A stretch of DNA of 64,000 nucleotides. Source: JBBRYB01 sp038238115. Lineage in GTDB: Bacteria; Actinomycetota; Actinomycetes; Propionibacteriales; Nocardioidaceae. Under the pieces are notes generated by a model. The model searched no databases and was not told the DNA's origin. It saw nothing but the letters and a program-made list of their open reading frames with translations. The stretch covers positions 62,001 through 126,000 of the forward strand of contig JBBRYB010000003.1 in NCBI GenBank assembly GCA_038238115.1, in the 5' to 3' direction. A program made the position numbers and the translations under genes. The number at the start of each line of letters is the position of its first letter. Within the stretch, counting starts at the first letter, position 1. Below, piece after piece: positions 47,229-55,740 of this stretch.

Positions 47229-48814
47229 AGGGGGATGTTCCCGTGCTTCTTGGGCGGCAGCATCTCGCGCTTGTTGCGCAGCAGCCGCAGCGAGCGGACG
47301 ATCTCCGACCGCGTCTCGTGCGGGAAGATCACGGCGTCGATGTAGCCGCGCTCGGACGCCTGATAGGGGTTCGCGAGGGTGTCCTCGTAGTCCAGGACCA
47401 GCTCGGCGCGCCGGCCCTCGGGGTCGTCGGCAGCCTGCAGTTCGGACCGGTACAAGATGTTGACAGCGCCCTGGGCTCCCATCACCGCGATCTGTGCCGT
47501 CGGCCAGGCGAGGTTCATGTCGGCGCCGAGGTGCTTGGAGCCCATCACGTCGTAGGCCCCTCCATAGGCCTTGCGGGTGATCACGGTGATGAGCGGGACG
47601 GTCGCCTCGGCGTAGGCATAGAGCAGCTTGGCCCCGCGTCGGATGATGCCGCCCCACTCCTGGCTGGTGCCGGGCAAGACGCCCGGCACGTCGACGAACG
47701 TGAGCACCGGGACGTTGAACGCGTCACACGTCCGCACGAACCGCGCGGCCTTCTCCGAGGCGTCGATGTCGAGGGTGCCGGCGAACTGCAGAGGCTGGTT
47801 GGCGACGACGCCGACCGAGCGGCCCTCGACCCGTCCGAAGCCGACGACGATGTTGGGCGCGAAGAGCGCCTGCACCTCGAGAAACTCGCCGTCGTCGAGC
47901 GTTGACTCGATCACTGTGTGCATGTCGTAGGGCTGGTTCGGCGAGTCGGGAATCAGCGTGTCGAGGGCCCGGTCGGAGTCGTTCGGCTCGAGGTCGGCGG
48001 CGCCGCAGGTGTAGTCGGCGTCGTACGACGGCGGGTCCTCGAGGTTGTTCTGCGGCAGGTAGGAGATCAGCGCCTTGACGTAGTCGATCGCGTCATCCTC
48101 GTCGGAGCCGAGGTAGTGGGCGTTGCCGCTCTTGGAGTTGTGCGTATGCGCACCGCCAAGCTCCTCCATCGACACGTCCTCACCGGTCACGGTCTTGATC
48201 ACGTCGGGACCGGTGATGAACATGTGGGAGGTCTTGTCGACCATGACAGTGAAGTCGGTGACGGCAGGCGAGTAGACGGCGCCGCCCGCGCAGGGTCCCA
48301 TGATGAGCGAGATCTGCGGCACCACGCCAGACGCGTGCACGTTGCGGCGGAAGATCTCGCCGTACAGGCCGAGCGAGACGACACCTTCCTGGATGCGCGC
48401 ACCGCCGGAGTCGTTAATCCCGATGACGGGGCAGCCCGTCTTCATCGCCAGGTCCATCACCTTGACGATCTTCTCGCCGAAGACCTGGCCGAGGCTGCCG
48501 CCGAAGACCGTGAAGTCCTGCGCGAAGACGCACATCTGTCGGCCGTCGATCGTGCCATAGCCGGTGACGACGCCGTCGCCGTAGGGGCGGTTCTTCTCCA
48601 TCGCGAAGTTCGTGGAGCGGTGCCGGGCGAGTTCGTCGAGCTCCACGAACGAGCCCTCGTCGAGCAGTTGCGTGACCCGCTCCCGGGCCGTCAGCTTGCC
48701 CTTGGCGTGCTGCTTCTCGATCGCACGCTCGGAGCCGGAGTGCACCGCTGCGTCGAGTCTCTCGCCCAGGTCGGCGAGCTTGCCGGCCGTGGCGTGGATG
48801 TCGATGTCACTCAC
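47225..48814 (-). CDS. Acyl-CoA (propionyl-CoA) carboxylase beta subunit
   Basis: A 529-residue carboxyltransferase with two crotonase-like halves. INDSGGARIQEGVVSL and MGPCAGGAVYSPAVTDF build the first oxyanion hole; FVDVPGVLPGTSQEWGGIIRRGAK and the AYDVMGSKHLGADMN block build the second. Asp in GADMN lies at the position I associate with propionyl-CoA preference in actinobacterial PccB; this is from family knowledge and untested here. It should pair with the alpha subunit at 39788-41557 and with AccE. GTG 48814 has TACGCT 7 nt upstream, overlapping the birA -10. Confidence 0.93.
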   Translation of the reverse strand: MSDIDIHATAGKLADLGERLDAAVHSGSERAIEKQHAKGKLTARERVTQLLDEGSFVELDELARHRSTNFAMEKNRPYGDGVVTGYGTIDGRQMCVFAQDFTVFGGSLGQVFGEKIVKVMDLAMKTGCPVIGINDSGGARIQEGVVSLGLYGEIFRRNVHASGVVPQISLIMGPCAGGAVYSPAVTDFTVMVDKTSHMFITGPDVIKTVTGEDVSMEELGGAHTHNSKSGNAHYLGSDEDDAIDYVKALISYLPQNNLEDPPSYDADYTCGAADLEPNDSDRALDTLIPDSPNQPYDMHTVIESTLDDGEFLEVQALFAPNIVVGFGRVEGRSVGVVANQPLQFAGTLDIDASEKAARFVRTCDAFNVPVLTFVDVPGVLPGTSQEWGGIIRRGAKLLYAYAEATVPLITVITRKAYGGAYDVMGSKHLGADMNLAWPTAQIAVMGAQGAVNILYRSELQAADDPEGRRAELVLDYEDTLANPYQASERGYIDAVIFPHETRSEIVRSLRLLRNKREMLPPKKHGNIPL

Positions 48815-48821
48815 GCAGGGC

Positions 48822-48831
48822 AGCGTAGCGT
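48822..48831. promoter_or_regulatory. Overlapping divergent -10 elements (carboxylase beta / birA)
   Basis: AGCGTAGCGT contains TACGCT on the minus strand (48822-48827, 7 nt from the carboxylase GTG) and TAGCGT on the plus strand (48826-48831, 8 nt from the birA ATG). They share two bases, so polymerase could occupy only one at a time. Confidence 0.45.
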
Positions 48832-48839
48832 GGGAAGCG

Positions 48840-49673
48840 ATGGCCTCGAGCTACGGCGACCTCGATCGACCGCCGCTGCACGCCGACTCGTTGCGCCGCG
48901 CTCTCATCGCCCCCGGCGCCTTGTGGACGAGCGTGACGCTGCTCGACGAGACTCCGTCGACGAACGCGGTGCTGGCCGCCCGCGTACATGACTCGTCGGC
49001 CTCTGGGGCGGTGGTGATCGCCGAGCACCAGACGCTCGGTCGTGGGCGACTGGACAGGAGCTGGGCGGCGCCGCCTCGCTCCGGGCTCACCATGTCGGTG
49101 CTCGTACGGCCGCATGACGTCACGGTGTCGCGCTGGTCCTGGATCCCGCTGCTGGCCGGACTGGCCGTGGCTGCCGCGGTGCGCCGCGAGGCAGAGGTGC
49201 CGGCCGGCGTGAAGTGGCCGAACGACGTCGTGGTGGCGGACCACAAGCTGGCCGGGTTGCTCGTCGAACGTGTCGAGTCGCCGAGCCAGCCGCCCGCCGC
49301 CATCATTGGCATCGGCCTCAACGTGTCGCTGCGGCGAGCGGAGCTGCCCGTTCCGAGCGCAACCTCCCTGGCCCTGGAAGGCGCCGCCACCACCGACCGT
49401 TCGTTGCTCGCGAGGGCGATCCTGCGCAACCTCGAAGGCCTCCTGACCGGGTGGCAGCAGGCGGGAGGAGAAGCGCACCACGGCCTCCACGCCGCCTACG
49501 TCGACGCGTGTACGACGCTCGGTCGAGACGTTCGGATCGAGCTTCCGGGCGGCACGCACGCCGAGGGCCGAGCCGACGGCATCGACGCCGCGGGCCGGCT
49601 GCTGGTCCGCACAGCGCGCGGCCGGGAGGCGTTCGGGGCCGGCGATGTCGTGCATCTTCGGCCGAAGGCATGA
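48840..49673 (+). CDS. birA: Biotin--[acetyl-CoA-carboxylase] ligase
   Basis: A 277-residue biotin protein ligase that attaches biotin to carrier lysines such as those of Pyc and the acyl-CoA carboxylase alpha subunit. DETPSTNAVL, the GRGRLDRSWAAPP ATP/biotin loop, KWPNDVVVADHKLAG and IGIGLNVSL are the family motifs, and the C-terminal SH3-like domain follows. It has no N-terminal DNA-binding domain, so it is a monofunctional ligase. ATG 48840 is set by a -10 element 8 nt upstream. It is divergent from the carboxylase beta gene. Confidence 0.92.
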   Translation: MASSYGDLDRPPLHADSLRRALIAPGALWTSVTLLDETPSTNAVLAARVHDSSASGAVVIAEHQTLGRGRLDRSWAAPPRSGLTMSVLVRPHDVTVSRWSWIPLLAGLAVAAAVRREAEVPAGVKWPNDVVVADHKLAGLLVERVESPSQPPAAIIGIGLNVSLRRAELPVPSATSLALEGAATTDRSLLARAILRNLEGLLTGWQQAGGEAHHGLHAAYVDACTTLGRDVRIELPGGTHAEGRADGIDAAGRLLVRTARGREAFGAGDVVHLRPKA

Positions 49674-49750
49674 CACGATTCGACTCAGTGCGCGCGCCGA
49701 CTCACCAGCCGCGCCCGACAGACGCCGACGTGCGCGCCGCAGGAGGAACC

Positions 49751-50287
49751 ATGGGTATCTCACCGAGGCTGCTGGGCGAGGGCGAGCACGTCATCGTGTC
49801 GACTCGCACCCACTGGAAGGCGCTCGTGCTGCCAGTGGTCGCGCTGCTCGTCACCTGCGCTGTCGCCGGATTCGCCGTCGCCGTGCTGCCTGCTGGCAGC
49901 TCGCACGACGTGTTGCTGTGGGTCGTCCTCGCCCTGGCGCTGCTTTCCATCATCTGGTTGACGCTGCGCCCGTTTGTCCGCTGGCTCACCGCGTCGTACA
50001 CGGTCACCAACCGACGGCTCATCAACCGGTCAGGCGTATTCACTCGCAAGGGCAGGGACATCCCGTTGCACCGCATCAACGACGTGTCCTACGAGCGCGG
50101 CATCTCCGACCGGATGCTCGGCTGCGGAACCCTCGTGATCTCCGACGCCAGCGAGGAGGGGCGCTCAGTGCTCCCGGACGTGCCTCACGTCGAGCGGCTG
50201 CAACTCGTGATCACGGACCTGCTGTTCAGCACCGATGACGGGCGCGACGACGACGGCACGCCTCCGTCACAGCCGCGACACTGGTGA
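49751..50287 (+). CDS. PH-domain membrane protein
   Basis: A 178-residue protein: short N-terminal segment, two membrane helices (about 24-68), then a bacterial PH-like domain (bPH2/YdbS type) with YTVTNRRLINRSGVFTRKGRDIPL and the conserved INDVSYERG...GCGTLVISDAS block. Role unknown; such proteins are often near biotin ligase or purine genes in actinobacteria, from memory. AGGAGG directly before ATG 49751 fixes the start. Its stop overlaps the GTG of the cyclase gene. Confidence 0.85.
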   Translation: MGISPRLLGEGEHVIVSTRTHWKALVLPVVALLVTCAVAGFAVAVLPAGSSHDVLLWVVLALALLSIIWLTLRPFVRWLTASYTVTNRRLINRSGVFTRKGRDIPLHRINDVSYERGISDRMLGCGTLVISDASEEGRSVLPDVPHVERLQLVITDLLFSTDDGRDDDGTPPSQPRHW

Positions 50288-51294
50288 GTCCCCTGGATCC
50301 GCCCGGACCCGAGGAGGCGCCGGTCCCGACCCGCGAGGACCTCGAACGCGCCATCCTCGGCGAACGGCCCAACATGACCGCCGACCAGGTCGCCGGCGGT
50401 GACGAAGGAGTGCTCGAGAACGCCCGACGGCTCTGGCGGGCCCTCGGCTTCCCGGATCCGGGCGGCAGCGCCGCCTTTACCCAGTCCGACCGGGATGCGA
50501 TGGCCATGCTGTCGGACCTGGTGAGCTCCGACGCGCTCGACCTGGACACCGCCATCAGGCTCACTCGGGCCGTCGGACACACGATGGCCCGGCTGGCCGA
50601 CTGGCAGGTCGCGACGTTGAGCGGGTACGTCGAGAAGCTCGAACAGGCCGGCCATGGCACCGGCTCCCGCCTCAGCACCGGCCTCGCTGTGGTGCGCGGC
50701 GTCGAGCCCTCCTTCGAACATCTCATGATGTATGCCTGGCGGCGCCACCTTGCCGCGGCGGTCGGCAGGGTGGAGGCGCTCGGGGCCGAGGATTCCGACC
50801 TGCATACCGTGCCGGTGACCGTCGGCTTCGCCGATCTGGTCAGCTTCACCCGGCTGTCCAACAGCATCGACGAGGATCATCTGGCCGACCTGGTCGAGGA
50901 CTACGAGTCCGCGTGCGCCGACCTCGTCACCGCCCGAGGGGGACGCGTCATCAAGACACTCGGCGACTCGGTGCTCTTCATCGCCGCCACCGCTGTCGCC
51001 GGGGTCGACATCGCGAGCGACATCGTCGAGCGCATCGGCGGTGACCCGGCCCGCCCCGACGTCCATGTCGGCCTCGCCACCGGGCTGGTCGTGATGCGCC
51101 TCGGCGACGTGTTCGGGCCGCCGGTCAACCTGGCCAGCCGGCTCACCGCGGTGGCGCGACGCAACCGGGTCATCTGTGACCTCGCGACCGCGGACGCCGT
51201 CCGTGCGGTCGGCGGATACGCCGTGCGGCCCCTCGCCGAGCGAACGGTTCGCGGCTTCGGAACCGTCGAGCCGATCTCCGTACGCCGCGTCTGA
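50284..51294 (+). CDS. Class III adenylate/guanylate cyclase
   Basis: A 336-residue soluble cyclase. The N-terminal helical domain (about 1-170) resembles the regulatory region of Rv1264-type enzymes. The catalytic domain has FADLVSFTRLS (first metal Asp), GGRVIKTLGDSVLF (substrate-selecting Lys and second metal Asp), GDVFGPPVNLASRLTAVA (second selecting Asp, then the Asn/Arg transition-state residues). The Lys/Asp pair indicates ATP, so the product should be cAMP. It is translationally coupled to the PH-domain protein (GTGA), which may place or regulate it at the membrane. Confidence 0.88.
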   Translation: MSPLDPPGPEEAPVPTREDLERAILGERPNMTADQVAGGDEGVLENARRLWRALGFPDPGGSAAFTQSDRDAMAMLSDLVSSDALDLDTAIRLTRAVGHTMARLADWQVATLSGYVEKLEQAGHGTGSRLSTGLAVVRGVEPSFEHLMMYAWRRHLAAAVGRVEALGAEDSDLHTVPVTVGFADLVSFTRLSNSIDEDHLADLVEDYESACADLVTARGGRVIKTLGDSVLFIAATAVAGVDIASDIVERIGGDPARPDVHVGLATGLVVMRLGDVFGPPVNLASRLTAVARRNRVICDLATADAVRAVGGYAVRPLAERTVRGFGTVEPISVRRV

Positions 51295-51788
51295 GCCCTC
51301 GCGCTCCGGGAGCTCATCCTCTGCTGGTCCGTCTGGTGCTCGACGCGCAAGCAGCCAGGTCGCCCCGCCGCACCGCGGACCCGTGCCCGCCCCGAGGCCT
51401 CGGGGACCGGTGCCGCGCGGGCCACCACCCGCGCCGCCCTGTGGCCACGGGGCGGTGCCACAGGGCCACGGGGATCGGGAGCGGTGCGTTTGCCATGTTG
51501 ACCTGGCAACGCACTCTCCCCACGGCGGATCTGCCATGTGCACACTGCGTCCGCAGTGTGCACATGGCAGGCGCAGCGCCCCGCCTGGACGCAGTCTGCC
51601 GCCTGTGCGCAGCCGCCACCCAGGCCGCAAGTGACCGAGGCGACGGCGGCAGCGGCCGCCCAGGCAGCAGCTGACCGAGGAGGCGGCGGCAGCGGGGCCG
51701 GCGAAGGGAGTGGGAGAGGGGACGGGCGGCAAAGGGCTGGGGAGAAAGGGATGGGCTGGCGACGGGAGAGGGAGACGGGAGGGGTGGA
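51295..51788. other. Long intergenic region with palindrome and purine-rich tract
   Basis: No gene with good start and codon pattern is seen. It contains CCACGGGG-type repeats (51420-51475), a perfect palindrome at 51531-51570, a directly repeated TGACCGAGG...GGCGGCAGCGG segment (51630-51700), and a purine-rich G-run tract (51700-51785) that might fold into G-quadruplexes. Confidence 0.6.
51531..51570. repeat. Perfect 19-bp inverted repeat with 2-nt spacer
   Basis: CTGCCATGTGCACACTGCG, TC, then CGCAGTGTGCACATGGCAG. No T-run follows. It could be an operator, a cruciform, a strong mRNA 3' hairpin for the cyclase transcript, or a recombination site. Confidence 0.85.
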
Positions 51789-52343
51789 TCAGGGGATGCG
51801 AGCGGTCTCCTCGCGCCGGCCGCCGTCGCCGTCGCGCCGGTCGCCGTCGCCGTCGTCCACCAACACTTGCGTCACGACCGCTTCGGGCAGCGCGGGTGGC
51901 GACTCAGCGGTGCCGGCGCGGCGGAAGACAAAGGTTCGGTAGCTCCAGAACCGGAAGGCCATGCCGAGCACGAGACCGACGCCATTGGCCGAGACGTTGT
52001 CGGCGAAGGCGCTTTGCAGGCCCAGCAGATAATGCGAGATGGCCAGGCACCCGACTGCGACCAGCATGCCGACCCCGTTCAGCACGAAGAAGAGCGTGAC
52101 CTCGCGCCCGGTGCCTGAGCGTTCCCGGTCGCGCCAGGTCCAGCGCCGGTTCCCCAGATAGGTGAAGACGGTCGCCACCGCCACTGAGATGGCCTTGGCG
52201 GTGAGCGGTTTGTGCTCGAGCACGCCGGTGTCGCCGACGTAGCGCAGCGCGTTGAACACGCCCACGTCGATGATGAAGCCGACGCCCCCGACGACCCCGA
52301 ACCTCACGACCTCGTGCGCAAGACTCCGCAGTTTGTCGAGCAC
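51789..52343 (-). CDS. GtrA family membrane protein
   Basis: A 184-residue protein with four membrane helices of the GtrA/DPMS1-like family: VRFGVVGGVGFIIDVGVFNALR, then ISVAVATVFTYLGNRRWTW, a third around FFVLNGVGMLVAVGCLAISHY and a fourth ending GMAFRFWSYRTFVF. Family members help translocate lipid-linked sugars or work with glycosyltransferases. A charged Asp/Gly/Arg-rich tail follows the last helix. GTG 52343 has AAGGGA upstream at good spacing; the frame continues upstream through a tandem repeat and into the purK promoter. Confidence 0.85.
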   Translation of the reverse strand: MLDKLRSLAHEVVRFGVVGGVGFIIDVGVFNALRYVGDTGVLEHKPLTAKAISVAVATVFTYLGNRRWTWRDRERSGTGREVTLFFVLNGVGMLVAVGCLAISHYLLGLQSAFADNVSANGVGLVLGMAFRFWSYRTFVFRRAGTAESPPALPEAVVTQVLVDDGDGDRRDGDGGRREETARIP

Positions 52344-52356
52344 GAGGAGTCCCTTC

Positions 52357-52406
52357 GCGAGGCCGGGTCGATGAGCAGGTTGCGAGGCCGGGTCGGTGAG
52401 CAGGTT
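52357..52406. repeat. 25-bp tandem duplication
   Basis: Two head-to-tail copies (52357-52381 and 52382-52406) of a unit beginning GCGAGGCCGGGTCG, with one difference. It lies just upstream of the GtrA gene start, in the divergent space with purK. Confidence 0.75.
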
Positions 52407-52501
52407 GGCAGTCGGCTTGTCCAGCACGTTGGCGGCCGCCTTGTCGCTCCACCCTAGGCGGACCGGCTGAACCCTCGCTGAGAGCGGATCCGAGCGGCGA
52501 C

Positions 52502-52507
52502 TAGTCT
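52502..52507 (+). promoter_or_regulatory. Predicted -10 element of purK
   Basis: TAGTCT, 8 nt before GTG 52516; leaderless or nearly so. Confidence 0.45.
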
Positions 52508-52515
52508 TTGCGATC

Positions 52516-53685
52516 GTGGAGACACCGGTCGTCGGCGTCGTCGGCGCTGGCCAGCTGGCCAGGATGATGCACCAGGCCGCGATCGCCTTGGGTGTCCCGC
52601 TCAGTTTGCTGGCCGAGGCCGCCGACGCCTCCGCCGCGCAGGTCATCCCCCGCGCCGAGGTCGGCGACTATACCGACCTGGAGACGCTGCGTGCCTGGGC
52701 TCGCGGCTGCGCTGTAGTCACCTTCGACCACGAGCACGTACCGACAGGGCATCTCGAGGTGCTGGCCGCCGACGGCATCGCGTGCCGGCCGGGTCCGGCG
52801 GCGCTCGTGCATGCCCAAGACAAGATCGTGATGCGTCAGCGGCTCGCACGGCTGGGCGCACCGAGCCCGGTCAACGCAGTCGTGGCCACGCCCCTGGACG
52901 TTGACGCGTTCGCTGCCAAGGTGGGCGGCTACCCGGTGATCTTGAAGACGAGCCGAGGCGGGTATGACGGCAGGGGTGTCTGGAACGTCGCCGGCCGCCA
53001 AGCCGCAAGCGCGGTGTTGCGGGACGCGCCCGACGGCATACCCGTCCTCGCCGAGGAAAAGGTCGACCTGGCGCGCGAGCTGGCGGCCGTCGTCGCACGG
53101 GCTCCCAGCGGTCAGGTCGCCGCCTACCCCATCGTTGAAAGCGTGCAGAGCGACGGCATCTGCGTCGAGGTGACGGCGCCCGCCCCGGACCTCGACGCTG
53201 GGCTGGCAGTCGAGGCTCAGCAGATCGCCATGCGCATCGCGGCCGAGCTCGACGTGACAGGCATCCTCGCTGTCGAGCTCTTCGAGACGTGGGACGGCCG
53301 GATCCTCGTCAACGAGCTCGCCATGCGCCCTCACAACACCGGGCACTGGTCCATCGACGGCGCGGTCACGAGCCAGTTCGAGAACCATCTGAGGGCCGTG
53401 CTCGACCTACCGCTCGGCTCACCCTCTGCGCGCACCCCGTGGACAGTGATGGTCAACATCTTGGGTGGGTCGGCTCCGACGCTGTATGACGGCTACCCCC
53501 ATGTGCAGGCGCGGGATCCCGATCTGCGGGTCCACCTCTACGGCAAGGCGGTCAGACCGGGCCGCAAAGTGGGTCATCTGACTGCCTACGGCGATAACCT
53601 CGACGAGGTGCGGGAGCGGGCACGCCACGCGGCCCAATGGTTCGAGGGCAAGCTCGGCGACGGCGACACCCCGGGGGAGCAGTGA
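52516..53685 (+). CDS. purK: N5-carboxyaminoimidazole ribonucleotide synthase
   Basis: A 389-residue ATP-grasp enzyme using ATP and bicarbonate to make N5-CAIR from AIR in purine synthesis. GVVGAGQLARMMHQAA at the N-terminus, FDHEHVP, the ATP-grasp loop KTSRGGYDGRGVW, ELFETWDGRILVNELAMRPHNTGHW and NILGG near the end are diagnostic. GTG 52516 follows a -10 motif. purE starts 4 bp after the stop, so the two-step conversion is encoded as one unit. Confidence 0.94.
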   Translation: METPVVGVVGAGQLARMMHQAAIALGVPLSLLAEAADASAAQVIPRAEVGDYTDLETLRAWARGCAVVTFDHEHVPTGHLEVLAADGIACRPGPAALVHAQDKIVMRQRLARLGAPSPVNAVVATPLDVDAFAAKVGGYPVILKTSRGGYDGRGVWNVAGRQAASAVLRDAPDGIPVLAEEKVDLARELAAVVARAPSGQVAAYPIVESVQSDGICVEVTAPAPDLDAGLAVEAQQIAMRIAAELDVTGILAVELFETWDGRILVNELAMRPHNTGHWSIDGAVTSQFENHLRAVLDLPLGSPSARTPWTVMVNILGGSAPTLYDGYPHVQARDPDLRVHLYGKAVRPGRKVGHLTAYGDNLDEVRERARHAAQWFEGKLGDGDTPGEQ

Positions 53686-53689
53686 TCCA

Positions 53690-54217
53690 ATGACCGAGCC
53701 CGCGGCCGCCGTCCCCCTGGTGGGCATCGTGATGGGGTCGGACTCTGACTGGCCGACGATGCGGGCGGCCGCCGAAGTGTTGGGCGAGTTCGGGGTGCCC
53801 TGTGAGGCCGACGTGGTGTCAGCGCACCGGATGCCCGAGGAGATGCTCGCCTACGGGCGTGGCGCCCACGGGCGTGGGCTCCGAGTGATCATCGCCGGCG
53901 CCGGGGGAGCTGCACACCTGCCCGGAATGCTGGCGGCAGTAACCCCGCTGCCCGTGATCGGCGTGCCCGTCGCGCTGAAGCACCTCGAGGGGATGGACTC
54001 GCTCCTGTCGATCGTGCAGATGCCGGCCGGCGTGCCGGTGGCGACGGTGGCCATCGGCAACGCGCGCAACGCCGGCCTGCTCGCCGTCCGCATCCTCGGG
54101 ACCGGCAACGAGTCGCTCCGCTCCTCGATGGAGGACTTCCAGGAGGCGTTAGCGCAAACGGCGCGGAGCAAGGGTGCGGCGATGCGCGCCGACCGGCCGG
54201 GGCGAGAGACGCGATGA
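53690..54217 (+). CDS. purE: N5-carboxyaminoimidazole ribonucleotide mutase
   Basis: A 175-residue class I PurE converting N5-CAIR to CAIR. GIVMGSDSDWPTMRAAAE, VSAHRMPEEML (catalytic His), IAGAGGAAHLPGMLAA and the GVPVALKHLEGMDSLLSIVQMP block are all present. The C-terminus is slightly extended and basic. It follows purK closely, and its stop overlaps the ATG of the sulfotransferase-like gene (ATGA), an unusual partner for a purine gene. Confidence 0.95.
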   Translation: MTEPAAAVPLVGIVMGSDSDWPTMRAAAEVLGEFGVPCEADVVSAHRMPEEMLAYGRGAHGRGLRVIIAGAGGAAHLPGMLAAVTPLPVIGVPVALKHLEGMDSLLSIVQMPAGVPVATVAIGNARNAGLLAVRILGTGNESLRSSMEDFQEALAQTARSKGAAMRADRPGRETR

Positions 54218-55446
54218 CCCCCCCGCGGACGGCGTACCTGCATATCGGGCTGCACAAGACCGGAACGACGTACCTGCAGAACATCTGGCGAGCCAACCGC
54301 GAGCAGCTACGGGCTCAGCAGATCGAGTTTCCCGGCGGTCCGGGCGAACCGGTGCAGGCTTTCGCCGTCTGGGACTTGCAGGGTCGTCGGCCCCGGGGCG
54401 TCGAGGACAGGCGCATCTCTGGGCAATGGGATGCTCTGGTCAGCCACGTGAACGGGTGCGGTATGCCGAGCGCCCTGGTCTCGGAGGAACGTCTCAGCCT
54501 CGCCACGCTCAAACAGGCGCGGGCCGCAGTCAACGCCTTTCCCGACTCTGACGTGCACGTCGTCGTCACCGTCCGCGACATCGGACGGGTCGTCGTGTCG
54601 GCCTGGCAGGAGGAGGTCAAGAACGATCAGACGTGGACGTGGCAGCAGTTCGTGGACGCGATCAAGGATCCTGCCCAGGTCGCCAAGAGTCCGGCGCGCG
54701 GCTTCTGGCTTCGCCAGGACGTCGCGAAGATCTGCGAGACGTGGGAGGCCGCGGTGCCGGCGCAGCGGCTTCATGTCGTGACGGTGCCGCCGTCAGGTGC
54801 GTCTCCGGAGGAGCTGCTGCGGCGGATGGCGTCCGTGGTCGGCTTCGATCCGGCCACCCTGACCGAGCAACCGGCCTGGAACAACGAGACGGTCGGGGTG
54901 GCCGCTACCGAGGTGATCCGGCGTGTCAACGAGCGACTCGGCGGCAGGCTCAACCAGCGTGAGCACGACAAGGTCATCAAGATGACTCTCGTCCAGATGC
55001 TCGCCGGGCGAACCGAGCCGGTGCGCTTCACCCTCCCGCGCGAGGAGATCGGCTGGGCCACCGAGCGCGCCAACGCCATGGTCGCCGAGCTGGCTTCGCG
55101 CGGCTACCCCGTCACCGGAGACCTCGCCGAGCTGCGGCCACGGTTGCGTGAGGGCGGTCGACGCCCTGACGACGCCACCGACGCCGAGCTGCTCGAGGCG
55201 TCGCTTGACGCGCTGGCGCTGCTGTCGGAGAGGTACGCCACCTCGTGGTGGGTCCGCAAGAAGTCCTCGGTCGAGGATGTCGAGGAGGGGGGTGATCTCG
55301 CAAGCCGGGCGCGAGGGACGTTCTTCCGCGGCCAGCGCGCGGCAGCGCAACTCGCCGACCGGAGCCCGGTGGCCGCGAGGGTCATGGCGCTCGTACTCAG
55401 AGGCCGCGACCGCGCCCGCACGAAGGCTCGTGGCACGTCGAGCTGA
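54214..55446 (+). CDS. Sulfotransferase-like protein
   Basis: A 410-residue P-loop protein. HIGLHKTGTTYLQNIW (residues 10-25) fits the 5'-phosphosulfate-binding loop of PAPS-dependent sulfotransferases (lysine in the loop), and VVVTVRDIGRVVVSAWQEEV (about residues 112-131) fits the 3'-phosphate-binding region. The C-terminal third is charged and helical. Predicted to transfer sulfate to a glycan or lipid acceptor; it could also be an inactive relative. ATG 54214 overlaps the purE stop. The surface-glycan genes that follow from 59257 make a cell-wall acceptor plausible. Confidence 0.75.
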   Translation: MTPPRTAYLHIGLHKTGTTYLQNIWRANREQLRAQQIEFPGGPGEPVQAFAVWDLQGRRPRGVEDRRISGQWDALVSHVNGCGMPSALVSEERLSLATLKQARAAVNAFPDSDVHVVVTVRDIGRVVVSAWQEEVKNDQTWTWQQFVDAIKDPAQVAKSPARGFWLRQDVAKICETWEAAVPAQRLHVVTVPPSGASPEELLRRMASVVGFDPATLTEQPAWNNETVGVAATEVIRRVNERLGGRLNQREHDKVIKMTLVQMLAGRTEPVRFTLPREEIGWATERANAMVAELASRGYPVTGDLAELRPRLREGGRRPDDATDAELLEASLDALALLSERYATSWWVRKKSSVEDVEEGGDLASRARGTFFRGQRAAAQLADRSPVAARVMALVLRGRDRARTKARGTSS

Positions 55447-55532
55447 TAGGCCGCGAGACTCGGCCGAGAAGCCCGCACGTGCGCGTTGAAGCGTGGGAAG
55501 GACGCCGCGCTTCGTGCTCTGACTTCTCTGTG

Positions 55533-55740
55533 ACGATCATCTTGCTCGCCGCGCTCACCGAGGTCCCGTACTTGAACTACAAAACTGTCTGGGAGCAGAT
55601 CTCGCTGCCGCAGTGGCTCATCAACAACCTGGTGGTCGGGGTAGCGGCAGCCACCGCTGTCACCTTGACGAGTGCGCTGGTCGCCTTCGGATTCGCTCCA
55701 GGGGCTATTGGCCGGTTGCGGAGCAGGTTGCCGATGCGGT
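55533..55740 (+). pseudogene. Fragment of a sugar ABC transporter permease (MalG type)
   Basis: Within an open frame that starts near 55479, residues LNYKTVWEQISLPQWLINNL and VVGVAAATAVTLTSALVAFG resemble the loop and second membrane helix of carbohydrate ABC permeases; a short GFAPGAIGRLRSR that recalls the usual GFARLRFPGR follows. The EAA motif and the other helices are absent and no partner genes are near. It overlaps the 3' end of the convergent LCP gene. A decayed remnant is the simplest reading. Confidence 0.45.

Noticed and set aside
50185..51732. 515-codon minus-strand frame over the cyclase gene and downstream gap
   Set aside because: No family signature; over the cyclase it is a shadow and beyond it low-complexity.
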